DNA of 64,000 bases from Tellurirhabdus rosea (GTDB taxonomy: Bacteria > Bacteroidota > Bacteroidia > Cytophagales > Spirosomataceae): positions 2,616,001 through 2,680,000 of the forward strand of contig NZ_CP111085.1 of NCBI RefSeq assembly GCF_026278345.1. The letters run 5' to 3'. How positions within the stretch are numbered: the stretch's first letter is position 1; every line of letters begins with the position of its first letter. A program made the translations under genes and the position numbers. The notes below the pieces were generated by a model. That model did not search any database. It saw nothing but the letters and a program-made list of their open reading frames with translations, and had not been told where the DNA came from. Below are positions 17,379 to 26,565 of the stretch, one piece after another.

Positions 17379-19019
17379 ATGCTGAAAATACAACCCCGCC
17401 GCTACCCGCTGCTTCTGGCTTTTCTTGGTATTCTTTTCTATATCCCGTTTCTGGGAGCCGTTCACCTTTTCGACTGGGACGAAATCAACTTCGCCGAATC
17501 GGCGCGGGAGATGCTTGTGACGGGCAACTACACCCGGGTTCAGATCAACTTCCAGCCGTTCTGGGAAAAACCGCCCCTGTTTTTCTGGATGCAGGCGCTT
17601 TGCATGAAGATCTTCGGCGTGGGCGAATTTGCCGCCCGGCTGCCGAACGCACTGATTGGTATCGTTACGTTGCAGGTGCTTTATTCGTTCGGCCGAAAAC
17701 TCGTCAATGAGCGCTTCGGACTCATCTGGGCACTGGCCTACTTTGCCTCCCTGACGCCGCATCTGTATTTCAAAACCGGCATCATCGACCCGACATTCAA
17801 CCTGTTCATCTTTATAGGAACGTGGCAAATGGCTGGGGCCGTGGCCGCTTACGGCACTTCGGCGGCGACCCGGCGGGCGGCTTTTTCCGGCCTGTTCATC
17901 GGGCTGGCGGTCCTGACCAAAGGTCCGGTCGGCGGTCTGCTGCTCGGCCTCACGTTCCTGATTTACTGGGGTCTTCAGCGATTCCGACCGATTCTGAGTT
18001 TCAAAAACGGCCTCCTTTTCGTCGGCTGTGCCTTGCTGGTGGCTTCGCTCTGGTTCGGACTGGAGGTGGCCAAAAACGGCTTCTGGTTTCTCGAAGAATT
18101 CATCACGTACCAAATCCGGCTGTTCTCGACGCCCGATGCCGGGCACGCGCAGCCGTTTTATTACCATTTCGTCGTCGTACTGCTGGGTTGTTTTCCGATG
18201 TCCCTTTTTGCCATCAAAGGACTGGCAAAACCGACCGAAGCCTCGCCGCTGGATTTTCGCCGCTGGATGGTGATCCTGTTCTGGGTAGTGATGATTCTGT
18301 TTTCTATCGTGAAAACGAAAATAGTGCACTATTCGTCGATGGCCTGGTTTCCGGTGTCGTTTCTGGCGGCTTCGGTGATTTACGGCTATCTCGAAGGCAA
18401 GGTAAAGTGGAACCGCGGGCTGACGGCCGGGCTGGCTTCCATCGGTATTCTGCTGGCGATTCTGCTGACGGCACTGCCCATTGTCGGCATGAACGCCAAC
18501 GCGCTGATTCCGTACGTGAAAGACCGTTTCGCTGCCGCCAACCTCACCGCCCCGGTGGAGTGGATGGGCTGGGAATGGATGATCGGGGCGCTTTTCGGCC
18601 TAGCAATTGTCTGGTCGCTGGTGCAGCACGCCCGAAAGCCCGCCAAAGCCTTGCTGACGATGGCCTTTGCCGTTCCCGTCATGCTGTGGCTGCTGCTTCC
18701 GCTGGTGGTGCCCAACATCGAACGCTACGTGCAGGGAGCGGTCATCGACTTCTACGAAGCCCGGCAGGGGCAGGATATTTACATGGAACCAATTGGCTAC
18801 AAGAGCTACGCCCACCTGTTCTATTTCCGCAAACAGCCGCCCCAAAATCCCAAAAGCTACGACGAATCCTGGCTCGTCAACGGCCCCGTCGACAAACCCG
18901 CCTACTTCGTCACCCGCAATATCAACGCCGACGACTACCGCTACAATCCGAACCTGGAAGTCATCGGGGAGGAAGCTGGTTGGGTGTTCTTCCGGCGGAA
19001 ACCGGGATTTAAAGAATGA
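17379..19019 (+). CDS. ArnT-like GT-C glycosyltransferase
   Basis: 546 aa from ATG 17379. An integral membrane enzyme of the ArnT/PMT (GT39/GT83) type that moves a sugar from a polyprenyl carrier. The first periplasmic loop has the catalytic acidic pair in FDWDEINFAESAREM, followed by NFQPFWEKPPLFFW, the typical first loop. About 11-12 transmembrane helices follow, then a soluble C-terminal part. The longer frame from 17172 was rejected because its added residues read through the divergent DUF202 gene. A TACCTTTG box at 17350-17357 precedes the start. The stop codon TGA (19017-19019) is part of the repeat at 19015-19116. Confidence 0.88.
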   Translation: MLKIQPRRYPLLLAFLGILFYIPFLGAVHLFDWDEINFAESAREMLVTGNYTRVQINFQPFWEKPPLFFWMQALCMKIFGVGEFAARLPNALIGIVTLQVLYSFGRKLVNERFGLIWALAYFASLTPHLYFKTGIIDPTFNLFIFIGTWQMAGAVAAYGTSAATRRAAFSGLFIGLAVLTKGPVGGLLLGLTFLIYWGLQRFRPILSFKNGLLFVGCALLVASLWFGLEVAKNGFWFLEEFITYQIRLFSTPDAGHAQPFYYHFVVVLLGCFPMSLFAIKGLAKPTEASPLDFRRWMVILFWVVMILFSIVKTKIVHYSSMAWFPVSFLAASVIYGYLEGKVKWNRGLTAGLASIGILLAILLTALPIVGMNANALIPYVKDRFAAANLTAPVEWMGWEWMIGALFGLAIVWSLVQHARKPAKALLTMAFAVPVMLWLLLPLVVPNIERYVQGAVIDFYEARQGQDIYMEPIGYKSYAHLFYFRKQPPQNPKSYDESWLVNGPVDKPAYFVTRNINADDYRYNPNLEVIGEEAGWVFFRRKPGFKE

Positions 19020-19116
19020 TTGAATTTTGAATGATTGATAGGTTGATTAGGGCTTCGCTATCGAGGAACATACTGGCGAAGCCATCAACCTATCAGTCAT
19101 TCAAAATTCAATCATT
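19015..19116. repeat. Two-layer hairpin between convergent genes
   Basis: The outer arms are 33 nt (19015-19047 and 19084-19116), start AATGATTGAATTTTGAATGA, and differ at one position. The inner module is GGCTTCGC/GCGAAGCC. Both neighbouring genes take their TGA stop codon from the arms: the glycosyltransferase at 19017-19019 and the CPBP protease at 19108-19110. Confidence 0.85.
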
Positions 19117-20046
19117 CAGCATTTGCAAAAACGCGGCCGCTTCCATCAGCCACGCCACGCCGAGGTGGACGATGATGCCGCCCCAGACGCTGCGGGTTTT
19201 CAACGCAAAAACGCCCAGGATGTAGCCGCCGATGACGGAGCTGATTGTCTCGCCGGGCGGCTTGCCGAAGTGAATAAAGGCGTAGGTCACGACCATCGGC
19301 AGCACGGCTCCGCGGCCCAGAATGTGCGTCATGCCGATGACCAGAAAGCCCCGGAACAGCAGTTCCGTCGGGATGAAGTCCCAGCCGTAGGCCAGTTCAA
19401 AGCCCAGCGCCGTGACCCACTCCGGCACGGCCAAAAATTCGTTGGCATTCGTGTCGCGGTAAGACGGGTAGCTTTGCAGGAACGAAGGCTGGAAAGACGC
19501 AATCGCCACCAGCGGCAGCATGAGGAGCAGGAGCCAGCCGTAGAGCCGCAGACCGCTCCATTTGGGCTTTAAGCCGTAAAAATCACTGTCCGGCTGCGGC
19601 ACAAAACGGTAAAAGAGAATCAGCGGCAGCAGCACCGTCAGCAGGGAATGCAGGTTACTCAGGAGGTAGAAGGCATAGGTGTAAATTTCTCCGCCGAACA
19701 ACTGGCTGCTCCAGCGCTCGTATTCGTAAAATCCCGCGTAAATCGAAAAAATCCCGAGCCCAAACAGGCTGAATAGCCAGAAATCGCGTTGCCGCAGAAT
19801 GTCTTTCCGGCGGTTAAAATGCGTCCAGAAAAAGGCCGTCGGGTAGTAGGCGCAGGCGTACAGCAGGAAATACAGACCCATGCGCTTCAACGGCTCGGAA
19901 CGGTACGCGTCGATCACGCTGTCCTCCAGGTCCACGTAATAGTTGACGCTGATGGCCAGCGCCAGAAAAAGCAAAACGAGTCCGTACAGGTCCGGGCGAA
20001 AGTCGGCCCGCCAGTGGTCACGGACGAAGCGGATCAGTTGTTTCAT
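19108..20046 (-). CDS. CPBP-family intramembrane metalloprotease
   Basis: 312 aa with about eight transmembrane helices. CPBP/Abi motifs in the C-terminal half are PTELLFRGFL (E and R), YAFIHFGKP (H) and GGIIVHLGVAWLME (H). The usual EE pair is TE here, so one acidic residue is replaced; catalysis may still use the remaining Glu. Family members cleave prenylated or membrane substrates or act in peptide immunity. The last residues LND and the TGA stop are encoded by the intergenic hairpin repeat. Confidence 0.88.
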   Translation of the reverse strand: MKQLIRFVRDHWRADFRPDLYGLVLLFLALAISVNYYVDLEDSVIDAYRSEPLKRMGLYFLLYACAYYPTAFFWTHFNRRKDILRQRDFWLFSLFGLGIFSIYAGFYEYERWSSQLFGGEIYTYAFYLLSNLHSLLTVLLPLILFYRFVPQPDSDFYGLKPKWSGLRLYGWLLLLMLPLVAIASFQPSFLQSYPSYRDTNANEFLAVPEWVTALGFELAYGWDFIPTELLFRGFLVIGMTHILGRGAVLPMVVTYAFIHFGKPPGETISSVIGGYILGVFALKTRSVWGGIIVHLGVAWLMEAAAFLQMLND

Positions 20047-20252
20047 GCGGGGCGAAGATGGCGCAAAGCCGCGGGCGAATCAAGGCATCTGCGGACGTAG
20101 CGGGTCCAGTCGCGGTTGAATCGTTTAAAATGGGGGCTGTACCGACGATGGCCCGTTTTCAAAAAAGCCTTTCCGGTCCGGATGCGCCGGACGCCAGCCC
20201 GATTTATCGTAAAAACCCTTACTTTACCGGCTCCATCTTACACCGTACTCCT

Positions 20253-21011
20253 ATGTCCTCGTTTCAGAATCAGGTTGCCTTGATCACCGGTGCCGGTGCC
20301 GGAATCGGCCGGGCCACGGCGCTGGCCTTTGCCGCGGAAGGTGCGCGCGTCGTGGTTTCGGACGTCAACGAAGCCGGCGGGGCCGAAACCGTTTCGCAGA
20401 TCGAAGCCGCAGGTGGCGAAGCCGTTTTTGTGCGCTGTAACGTCGCCCGTCCGGAAGAGGTCGAAGCGGCCGTCCGGCAAACTGTCGAAACCTTTGGCCG
20501 CCTCGATATCGGCATCAACAATGCGGGCATCGGCGGCGATTTCGCCCGGCTGCACGAACAGTCGCCCGACGCCTGGAACCAGATGCTGGCCGTTAACCTC
20601 AGCGGCGTTTTCTACTGCATGCAGTCCGAGATCCGGCAGATGCTGGCGCAGGGCGGCGGCAAGATTGTCAACATTTCGTCCATTGCCGGAATACGCGGCA
20701 TGCCGATGGGTGGACCCTACAGCGCGGCCAAGCACGGCGTGATCGGCCTGACCAAAACGGCGGCGCTCGAATACGCCCGTAAAAACATCCGCGTCAACGC
20801 CGTTTGCCCGGTGTATACCCACTCGGCGATGGTCGACGGGCTGATCGCCGTAGCGCCGGGCATGGAAGAACGCATGCGGAAAATGATTCCGATCGGGCGA
20901 CTCGGCCAGCCGGAAGAAATCGCCCAGGCCATTCTGTGGCTTTGTGCCGACGAAAACGCCTTCTGCACCGGACAGGCCATTCAGATGGACGGCGGGCTGA
21001 TGGCGGGCTGA
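20253..21011 (+). CDS. Short-chain dehydrogenase/reductase
   Basis: 252 aa from ATG 20253 (MSSFQNQVALITGAGAGIG). Classical SDR: cofactor motif TGAGAGIG, NNAG at about 89-92, catalytic Ser in NISSIAG and the YSAAK pair, and a C-terminal AIQMDGGLMAG. The DV at the end of strand 2 (VVVSDVNEAGG) favours NAD(H). The next gene, 139 bp downstream, is an acyl-CoA dehydrogenase, so a role in acyl-CoA or alcohol oxidation is plausible. The substrate is not shown. Confidence 0.9.
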   Translation: MSSFQNQVALITGAGAGIGRATALAFAAEGARVVVSDVNEAGGAETVSQIEAAGGEAVFVRCNVARPEEVEAAVRQTVETFGRLDIGINNAGIGGDFARLHEQSPDAWNQMLAVNLSGVFYCMQSEIRQMLAQGGGKIVNISSIAGIRGMPMGGPYSAAKHGVIGLTKTAALEYARKNIRVNAVCPVYTHSAMVDGLIAVAPGMEERMRKMIPIGRLGQPEEIAQAILWLCADENAFCTGQAIQMDGGLMAG

Positions 21012-21039
21012 TTTATTTCCCGCCGATTGGCGGGGATTA

Positions 21040-21130
21040 AAAGCAGATTTTCGAAGAATTGTCGGACCGTCCGCGTTCTTCTGCGGAAAAATCTGCGTCG
21101 CAACGGCGAACCGTAAATCTGCGAGAACTT
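21040..21130. repeat. Imperfect GCAGATTTT/AAATCTGCG intergenic repeat
   Basis: Words of the CGCAGATT family (GCAGATTTTCG, AAAAATCTGCG, AAATCTGCGAGAA) lie between the SDR and the acyl-CoA dehydrogenase. The array is more degenerate than those at 4398-4512 and 54571-54655. Confidence 0.5.
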
Positions 21131-21150
21131 TTACCGAAACCCAATTCATC

Positions 21151-22365
21151 ATGGAAGACCTTTTTGCCACCGAACGTACCCGCGAACTGCTCCCCCGTAT
21201 CCGTGACTTTGTGCAGAACGAACTTTACCCCCTTGAGACAACCGAAAACCTGACCCATCACTTTTCCCATGTAGAACCCATCCTCCAGCAAAAGCGGCAA
21301 TTGGTCAAAAAAGCGGGCCTCTGGGGACTGCACCTGCCCGAAGAAGATGGTGGCCTGAACCTGACGCTCTGCGAATTCGGCCAGATCAGTGAGGTGCTGG
21401 CGAGTTCGCCGTTCGGGCATTTCGTGTTCAACACACAGGCTCCGGATATCGGCAATACGGAACTGATGCACAAATACGCCCCCGGACACCTGAAGGACCG
21501 GTACCTGAAGCCGCTGATGGAAGGCGACATCCGTTCCTGCTTCAGCATGACCGAGCCGGAGTTTGCGGGTTCCAATCCCGTCCGGATGGGCACAACCGCC
21601 GAAAAAGACGGCGACGCCTACGTCATCAACGGACACAAATGGTTCACGTCCTCGGCCGATGGAGCGGCGTTTGCCATTGTCATGGCCGTGACCAATCCGG
21701 AGGCCGCGCCGCACAAGCGGGCCAGCCAGATTCTGGTGCCGATGGACACGCCGGGCGTGACGCTGGTGCGCAATATCCCGATTATGGGCCATACGGGCGA
21801 TAGCTGGGCGAGCCATGCCGAAATGCGCTACGAGAATGTCCGGGTGCCGCTGGCCAACCTCATCGGCCCCGAGGGCGGCGGATTTCTGCTGGCCCAGGAG
21901 CGCCTCGGACCGGGCCGTATCCACCACTGCATGCGGTTTATCGGCATTGCCGAACGCAGTTTTGACCTGATGTGTCGTTACGCCGTCAGCCGCGAACTGG
22001 ACGAAGGCCGGGCGCTGGGCGAAATGCAGTTCATCCAGGGCTTCATCGCCGAAAGCCGGGCCGAAATCGACGCCGCGCGGCTGCTGGTCCTGCGAACGGC
22101 CAAACACATCGACGAGCGGGGAGCGGCGGCCGTTCGGGACGAAATTTCGATGATTAAGTTCTCGACCGCCAACATGATGCTGCGGGTCATCGACCGGGCC
22201 ATCCAGACCCACGGGGCCTTGGGCATGACCAACGACGTGCTGCTCTCCTACTGGTACGCCCATGAACGCGCCGCCCGGATCTACGACGGAGCCGACGAAG
22301 TGCACAAATCCGCCCTGGCGCGGAGCATTCTGAAAGGATACGGGCTGGATGTGCGGAAAAAATAG
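21151..22365 (+). CDS. Acyl-CoA dehydrogenase family protein
   Basis: 404 aa. A flavoprotein that introduces the alpha-beta double bond in acyl-CoA. Marks are FSMTEPEFAGSNPVRMGTTA (flavin/substrate loop), NGHKWFTSSADGA, QERLGPGRIHHCMRFIG and the C-terminal QTHGALGMTNDVLLSYWY with HERAARIYDGADEVHKSALAR. The ACAD10/11-like wording (the RIYDGADEVHK end) suggests a long- or hydroxy-acyl-CoA type. An ACAD10/11-type phosphotransferase is encoded far away at 54663-55724. Probably co-expressed with the SDR upstream. Confidence 0.93.
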   Translation: MEDLFATERTRELLPRIRDFVQNELYPLETTENLTHHFSHVEPILQQKRQLVKKAGLWGLHLPEEDGGLNLTLCEFGQISEVLASSPFGHFVFNTQAPDIGNTELMHKYAPGHLKDRYLKPLMEGDIRSCFSMTEPEFAGSNPVRMGTTAEKDGDAYVINGHKWFTSSADGAAFAIVMAVTNPEAAPHKRASQILVPMDTPGVTLVRNIPIMGHTGDSWASHAEMRYENVRVPLANLIGPEGGGFLLAQERLGPGRIHHCMRFIGIAERSFDLMCRYAVSRELDEGRALGEMQFIQGFIAESRAEIDAARLLVLRTAKHIDERGAAAVRDEISMIKFSTANMMLRVIDRAIQTHGALGMTNDVLLSYWYAHERAARIYDGADEVHKSALARSILKGYGLDVRKK

Positions 22366-22462
22366 TACAGCGGCGCGGCGCAGGTCACCGGGCCGGAACG
22401 GGTTAAATCCACGTAACTCGGAAAGAAATCGTTAAACGCATTCTAAAAGAGAAGGCTATCCG

Positions 22463-22470
22463 TATTTTTG
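22463..22470 (+). promoter_or_regulatory. -7 element TATTTTTG upstream of the MetF-like gene
   Basis: TATTTTTG matches TAnnTTTG and lies 74 nt before ATG 22545. The -33 region has no clear TTG, so only half of the promoter pattern is visible. Confidence 0.4.
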
Positions 22471-22544
22471 CTCGTTCACTGGAGAACAAACCGGCAGGAT
22501 GCTCGTACCTGGAACCGACCTAAGTGTATTGACAGATATTGAAG

Positions 22545-23504
22545 ATGTTTTTTGAAAAGATTAAATCGGCAGAATCCGGCGTGCTGCTTTACGGTATCAC
22601 CCCACCCAAAGTAACTACAGAGGCAGACCGGGTAGCGGAGATTGCCCAAAAAACCGTTGAGCGACTGGCTACACTGGACATCGACGCCTTAGTGGTGTAT
22701 GATGTGCAGGACGAATCGGCCCGGACCTCAGAAGAAAGACCCTTTCCGTTTATCAATGCGCTCGACCCGCTGGATTTTGCCGCCAATTATCTGGAGGCGT
22801 TATCCATTCCCAAAATCATCTATCGCCCTGCCGGGAAATTTTCGCCCGATGAGTTGGCTGAGTGGCTGGAAGCACTTCATGCCCACCGCTTTTACCCCGT
22901 TTTCGTCGGTGTTCCAGCACCGGATTTTCCGGTAAAGACGAGTCTGCCCGAAGCGTATAGAATCTGGAGCAAACACCGGGACACATCGGTGATTGGCGCA
23001 ATAACCATCCCGGAAAGGCATTATGTCCTGAAGGATGAAGAAGTCCGGATGCTGGATAAAATGAGCTGCGGGGTATCGTACTTCATTTCTCAATGTGTCT
23101 TTAACCTCGACTATGCCCGGCAGGTGATCGACGATCTGGCGCTTCGCTGTGCCCAGCAGCAGGTGCCTCCTCCAACCCTTATTTTTACGCTGACGGCCTG
23201 TGGCTCCGTAAAAACGCTCCACTTCATGGAGTGGCTGGGAATTCATGTTCCTGACGAATTAAAAGAAGAGCTGAAGGTGTCGGAAAACATTCTTGACAAA
23301 TCGGTACAACTCTGTCTGAACATTGCCTCAGCCCTGATCGACGTTTGCCTGGAACGCGCCATTCCGTTTGGTTTCAATATTGAAAGTGTAGCGATCCGAA
23401 AAGCCGAAATCGAAGCCTCCGTCGAAATGGCCCGTGCCATCGGACAGATGCTGAAAGAAAAAGGCGTCAGAAAGACTAACGCCGAAAAGATGGCAACGAA
23501 TTAG
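22545..23504 (+). CDS. Methylenetetrahydrofolate reductase-like protein
   Basis: 319 aa from ATG 22545; a TTG six bases upstream is in frame but not needed. The sequence fits a MetF-like TIM barrel: GVLLYGITPPKV at strand 1, VYDVQDESART, RPAGKF, TACGSVKTLHFMEWLGIHVP and FGFNIESVAIRKAEIEAS. It is a side branch of the methylenetetrahydrofolate reductase family rather than a standard MetF, and whether it reduces methylene-THF is not shown. It runs into a sodium/solute symporter 29 bp downstream, probably one operon. Confidence 0.7.
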   Translation: MFFEKIKSAESGVLLYGITPPKVTTEADRVAEIAQKTVERLATLDIDALVVYDVQDESARTSEERPFPFINALDPLDFAANYLEALSIPKIIYRPAGKFSPDELAEWLEALHAHRFYPVFVGVPAPDFPVKTSLPEAYRIWSKHRDTSVIGAITIPERHYVLKDEEVRMLDKMSCGVSYFISQCVFNLDYARQVIDDLALRCAQQQVPPPTLIFTLTACGSVKTLHFMEWLGIHVPDELKEELKVSENILDKSVQLCLNIASALIDVCLERAIPFGFNIESVAIRKAEIEASVEMARAIGQMLKEKGVRKTNAEKMATN

Positions 23505-23533
23505 CGGCTTCTGCACAAAGAGTCCATACGCCC

Positions 23534-24931
23534 ATGCTCCTCCTTTTCATCGGAATCTATCTGCTTTCCAACATTGCCGTCGGGGCCTGGGCGGCCCGGC
23601 GGGTGACCAATACGCAGGACTTTGTGCTGGCGGGGCGGAGTCTGCCGCTGGTGCTGGCCGCTTCGGCGACGTTTGCGACCTGGTTCGGCTCGGAGACCAT
23701 CATGGGCGCTCCGGCGACGTTTGTCGAAAATGGCGTTCTGGGCATCATTGAAGAGCCCTTCGGCTCCGCGCTCTGCCTGTTTCTGGTGGGCGCGTTTTAC
23801 GCCCGGCCCCTGTACCGGCTCGGCATCACCACTTTCTGCGATTATTTCCGGCTGCGGTTCGGGCGGTCGGCGGAGCTGATTTCGGCCCTGCTGATTATTC
23901 CGTCGTATTTTAGCTGGATTGCGGCGCAGTTTATCGCCATCGGCATCGTGATGAACGTCGTGACGGGGCTGCCGATTTTCTGGTGCGTTTCGTCGAGCGC
24001 CCTGATTGTGATGATTTACACCATTCTGGGCGGCATGTGGTCCATCTCGGTCACCGATTTTTTCCACAACATCATCATAGTTATTGCCCTCGTAATCATT
24101 GCCGTGATGCTGTACGGGCAATTGGGCAGTCTGGAGGCTCTGACCAGTAAGGTACGGCCCGGCTTTTTTCAGTTCTTCCCCAATCTTACGCTCAAACACA
24201 GCCTGGAATGGGTGGCGGCCTGGATGACCATCGGCCTCGGCTCCATTCCGCAGCAGGATATTTTTCAGCGCGTGATGGCGGCCAAGGACGAGCCGACGAC
24301 GGTGCGGGCGTCCTACCTGGCGTCCTTTCTGTACCTGACGGTGGCGATGCTGCCACTGTTCATCGGCCTCAGCGGACGGATTCTGTACCCGAACCTGAAC
24401 ATCGACAACCAGATGCTCATTCCGAACATGGTTCTCCAGCACGGCGGACTGCCGCTGCAAATCCTGTTTTTCGGCGCGCTGACGTCGGCGATCCTGAGCG
24501 TTTCGAGCGGGGCAATTCTGGCTCCGGCCACGGTTTTCGGCGAAAATATCTACAAATTCTTCCGCCCGGAGGTAACCGACGCGGCGCTGCTGCGCACCAT
24601 CCGGCTGGCGGTGGTGGTCATTACGCTGATCAGCGTCTGGATGTCGACGCAGCGGGATGTGAGCATTTTTGAACTGGTGAGCGAGTCGTCGGCCTTCAGT
24701 CTGGTTTCGCTGTTTGTGCCGCTGACGGCGGGGCTGTACTGGAAACGGGCCACCAACGCGGGCTGTCTGCTGTCGATGCTGGCCGGTATCGGGGTCTGGC
24801 TCTTGTGCCTGAAGCTGGAAACGGACTACCCGCCGATGCTGTACGGGCTGCTGGCGAGTGTCGGCGGGATGGTAGCAGGGAGTGTGGTCAGAAAAACCGC
24901 TGGTCAATTTTCCCCACATATTCCAGATTGA
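23534..24931 (+). CDS. Sodium:solute symporter family protein
   Basis: 465 aa, about 12-13 transmembrane helices. The first helices carry the SSS pattern (RRVTNTQDFVLAGRSLPL, then TWFGSETIMGAPA), and helix 8 region has SSGAILAPATVFGENIY. The family uses a sodium gradient to import sugars, amino acids, proline or similar solutes; the substrate cannot be read from sequence. The C-terminus overlaps the convergent NUDIX gene by 44 bp. Confidence 0.9.
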   Translation: MLLLFIGIYLLSNIAVGAWAARRVTNTQDFVLAGRSLPLVLAASATFATWFGSETIMGAPATFVENGVLGIIEEPFGSALCLFLVGAFYARPLYRLGITTFCDYFRLRFGRSAELISALLIIPSYFSWIAAQFIAIGIVMNVVTGLPIFWCVSSSALIVMIYTILGGMWSISVTDFFHNIIIVIALVIIAVMLYGQLGSLEALTSKVRPGFFQFFPNLTLKHSLEWVAAWMTIGLGSIPQQDIFQRVMAAKDEPTTVRASYLASFLYLTVAMLPLFIGLSGRILYPNLNIDNQMLIPNMVLQHGGLPLQILFFGALTSAILSVSSGAILAPATVFGENIYKFFRPEVTDAALLRTIRLAVVVITLISVWMSTQRDVSIFELVSESSAFSLVSLFVPLTAGLYWKRATNAGCLLSMLAGIGVWLLCLKLETDYPPMLYGLLASVGGMVAGSVVRKTAGQFSPHIPD

Positions 24932-25325
24932 CCTGCCCGAGCAGCCACCGCTGAATCTGCCGCCCGACGTTGGGGTACATGTTCAGGGCATCCAGTTCTT
25001 CCAGGGGCTTCCAGAGGACGGCCAAAGCCGAGGTATGTTCGGGATTGAGCCGGGGCAGGCCGCCGATGAGCTGCCCGACGAACACCAGGTGCAGCATGTC
25101 TTCCTTTTCTTCCGGAGAAATCACCTCCCCCGCAAAGGCGACGGGGCCGATTTCGACTTCCACGCCCAGTTCTTCCTGAAGCTCGCGGATGAGGGTCATG
25201 TCCAGCGTTTCGCCTTTATCCGGATTCCCGCCGGGCAGCGCGTAAACGTCGTTGCCGCCGTAGCGGTAGTGCATCAGCAGCACGTGGTTGTTTTCAATCA
25301 GCAGAATCGCGGGGCGGACTTTCAT
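24888..25325 (-). CDS. NUDIX hydrolase
   Basis: 145 aa. The Nudix box is GGNPDKGETLDMTLIRELQE followed by ELGVE (about residues 32-56), matching GX5EX7REUXEEXGU. It hydrolyses nucleoside diphosphates linked to another group; the exact substrate is unknown. The 3' end overlaps the symporter gene by 44 bp in opposite orientation. A CGTAGAGACGCA hairpin lies immediately upstream of the start. Confidence 0.92.
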   Translation of the reverse strand: MKVRPAILLIENNHVLLMHYRYGGNDVYALPGGNPDKGETLDMTLIRELQEELGVEVEIGPVAFAGEVISPEEKEDMLHLVFVGQLIGGLPRLNPEHTSALAVLWKPLEELDALNMYPNVGRQIQRWLLGQVNLEYVGKIDQRFF

Positions 25326-25342
25326 AAAGCGAAGTTACGCAA

Positions 25343-25372
25343 CGTAGAGACGCAAAATCCTGCGTCTCTACG
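25343..25372. repeat. GTAGAGACGCA inverted repeat
   Basis: 12 bp perfect arms CGTAGAGACGCA/TGCGTCTCTACG flank AAATCC. Further TTGCGT and TTTTGCGTC words follow to about 25405. This AGAGACGC word is a common intergenic repeat in cyanobacteria and Bacteroidota. Confidence 0.75.
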
Positions 25373-25388
25373 ATTAAATCTTGCGTTC

Positions 25389-26528
25389 TTACGACAATTG
25401 AATTTTGCGTCCCGTTTCGGCAGCCCGGTAAATGGCCTGCATCAGCCGGACATCCCGCTTGCCTTCTTCGCCGGTGATGTGGTCCGGCAGGGGCTGACCG
25501 GCCAGCAGCGTGGCGCAAACGCCGTCCATATGCGCGGCCTGGTGGTTGACGACGGGCTTGTCGATGGGGCCTTTGCTGGTCTGCCCTTTCAGCGGACCGT
25601 ACCCAAAGGCCGGGCGCAGTTCGAACCAGCCGTTTTCGGCCGAAACGTACAGCCGTTCGACCCCCGCCGCGTAGCTCGTGGTGGAGGTCGAGGTGATGCC
25701 GCTCGGGAACTGAAACTGCCAGTACAGCGTCTCTTCGACTTCTTTGAACTTCTGCGGATCGGTTTTCGGCGCAAACTGGGCCGTTACGGAAATCGGCTCC
25801 TCGCCCGTCACGAGCCGGACACCCTGAATGGCGTAGATGCCCACGTCCATCAGCGGACCGCCGCCCGCCATGGCTTTTTTCAGCCGCCACTGGTTAGGGT
25901 TGCCCGCCCGGAAACCGTCGCTGGCTTCCACGAATTTGATGTTGCCAAACACCTTTTCGCGTCCAAGCCGCATCATTTCCTGCGTAAACGGTTCGTAATG
26001 CAGCCGGTAGCCGACAGCCAGTTGCCGGTTCGCCTTTTTACAGGCGTCGATCATCTCCTGACACTCTTTTTCGGTGATGGCCAGCGGCTTCTCGCAGATG
26101 ACGTGTTTGCCCGCCTTTGCCGCCCGGATCACGTACTCGGCATGCATCGAATTGGGCAGAACTACATACACGACATCGATTGCCGGGTTGTCGGCAATCC
26201 GGTCGAAGGTTTTGTAGTCGTACACATTTTCTTTGGGAATGTTGTACTTCTTCATCCACTCCTCGGCCTTCGACGGCGTCCCGGTGACGATACCCGTCAG
26301 CTGGCAGTTTTTGGTCTGCTGCAGAGCGGGAGCGAGCTGGTTGGCACTGTAGCTGCCGAGTCCGACGAGGGCGATACCGAGTTTTCGGCCTTGTCCGAGC
26401 CGGTCGAGCTGGGCGGCCACTTCGGCGTAGTGCTTTTCGTAACCGGCAAAGCTGGTCAGCGGCAGGGACACGGCCGTAGCGCCCAGGCCGGACAATTTCT
26501 GCAAAAATTCGCGGCGCGATGCGTCCAT
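25389..26528 (-). CDS. Tat-exported Gfo/Idh/MocA-family oxidoreductase
   Basis: 379 aa. The N-terminus has a twin-arginine signal (SRREFLQKL then a hydrophobic GATAVSLPLTSFAG), so the protein folds with its cofactor and is exported. The Rossmann motif is GIALVGLGSYSANQLAP (about 50-66), and the catalytic-site motif is CEKPLAITEKE. The C-terminal half is the GFO_IDH_MocA beta-sheet domain. The members act on sugars or inositols, or as glycosidases. A Dabb protein gene precedes it in the same direction (37 bp gap). Confidence 0.92.
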   Translation of the reverse strand: MDASRREFLQKLSGLGATAVSLPLTSFAGYEKHYAEVAAQLDRLGQGRKLGIALVGLGSYSANQLAPALQQTKNCQLTGIVTGTPSKAEEWMKKYNIPKENVYDYKTFDRIADNPAIDVVYVVLPNSMHAEYVIRAAKAGKHVICEKPLAITEKECQEMIDACKKANRQLAVGYRLHYEPFTQEMMRLGREKVFGNIKFVEASDGFRAGNPNQWRLKKAMAGGGPLMDVGIYAIQGVRLVTGEEPISVTAQFAPKTDPQKFKEVEETLYWQFQFPSGITSTSTTSYAAGVERLYVSAENGWFELRPAFGYGPLKGQTSKGPIDKPVVNHQAAHMDGVCATLLAGQPLPDHITGEEGKRDVRLMQAIYRAAETGRKIQLS

Positions 26529-26565
26529 ATCAGGGTAGGAAGTATGGGGTTTAGGAATGATCTGC

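Noticed and set aside
24888-24931. The 44 bp convergent overlap of symporter and NUDIX genes as a sign of a frameshift
   Set aside because: Both C-termini look complete; overlap of convergent ends is common.
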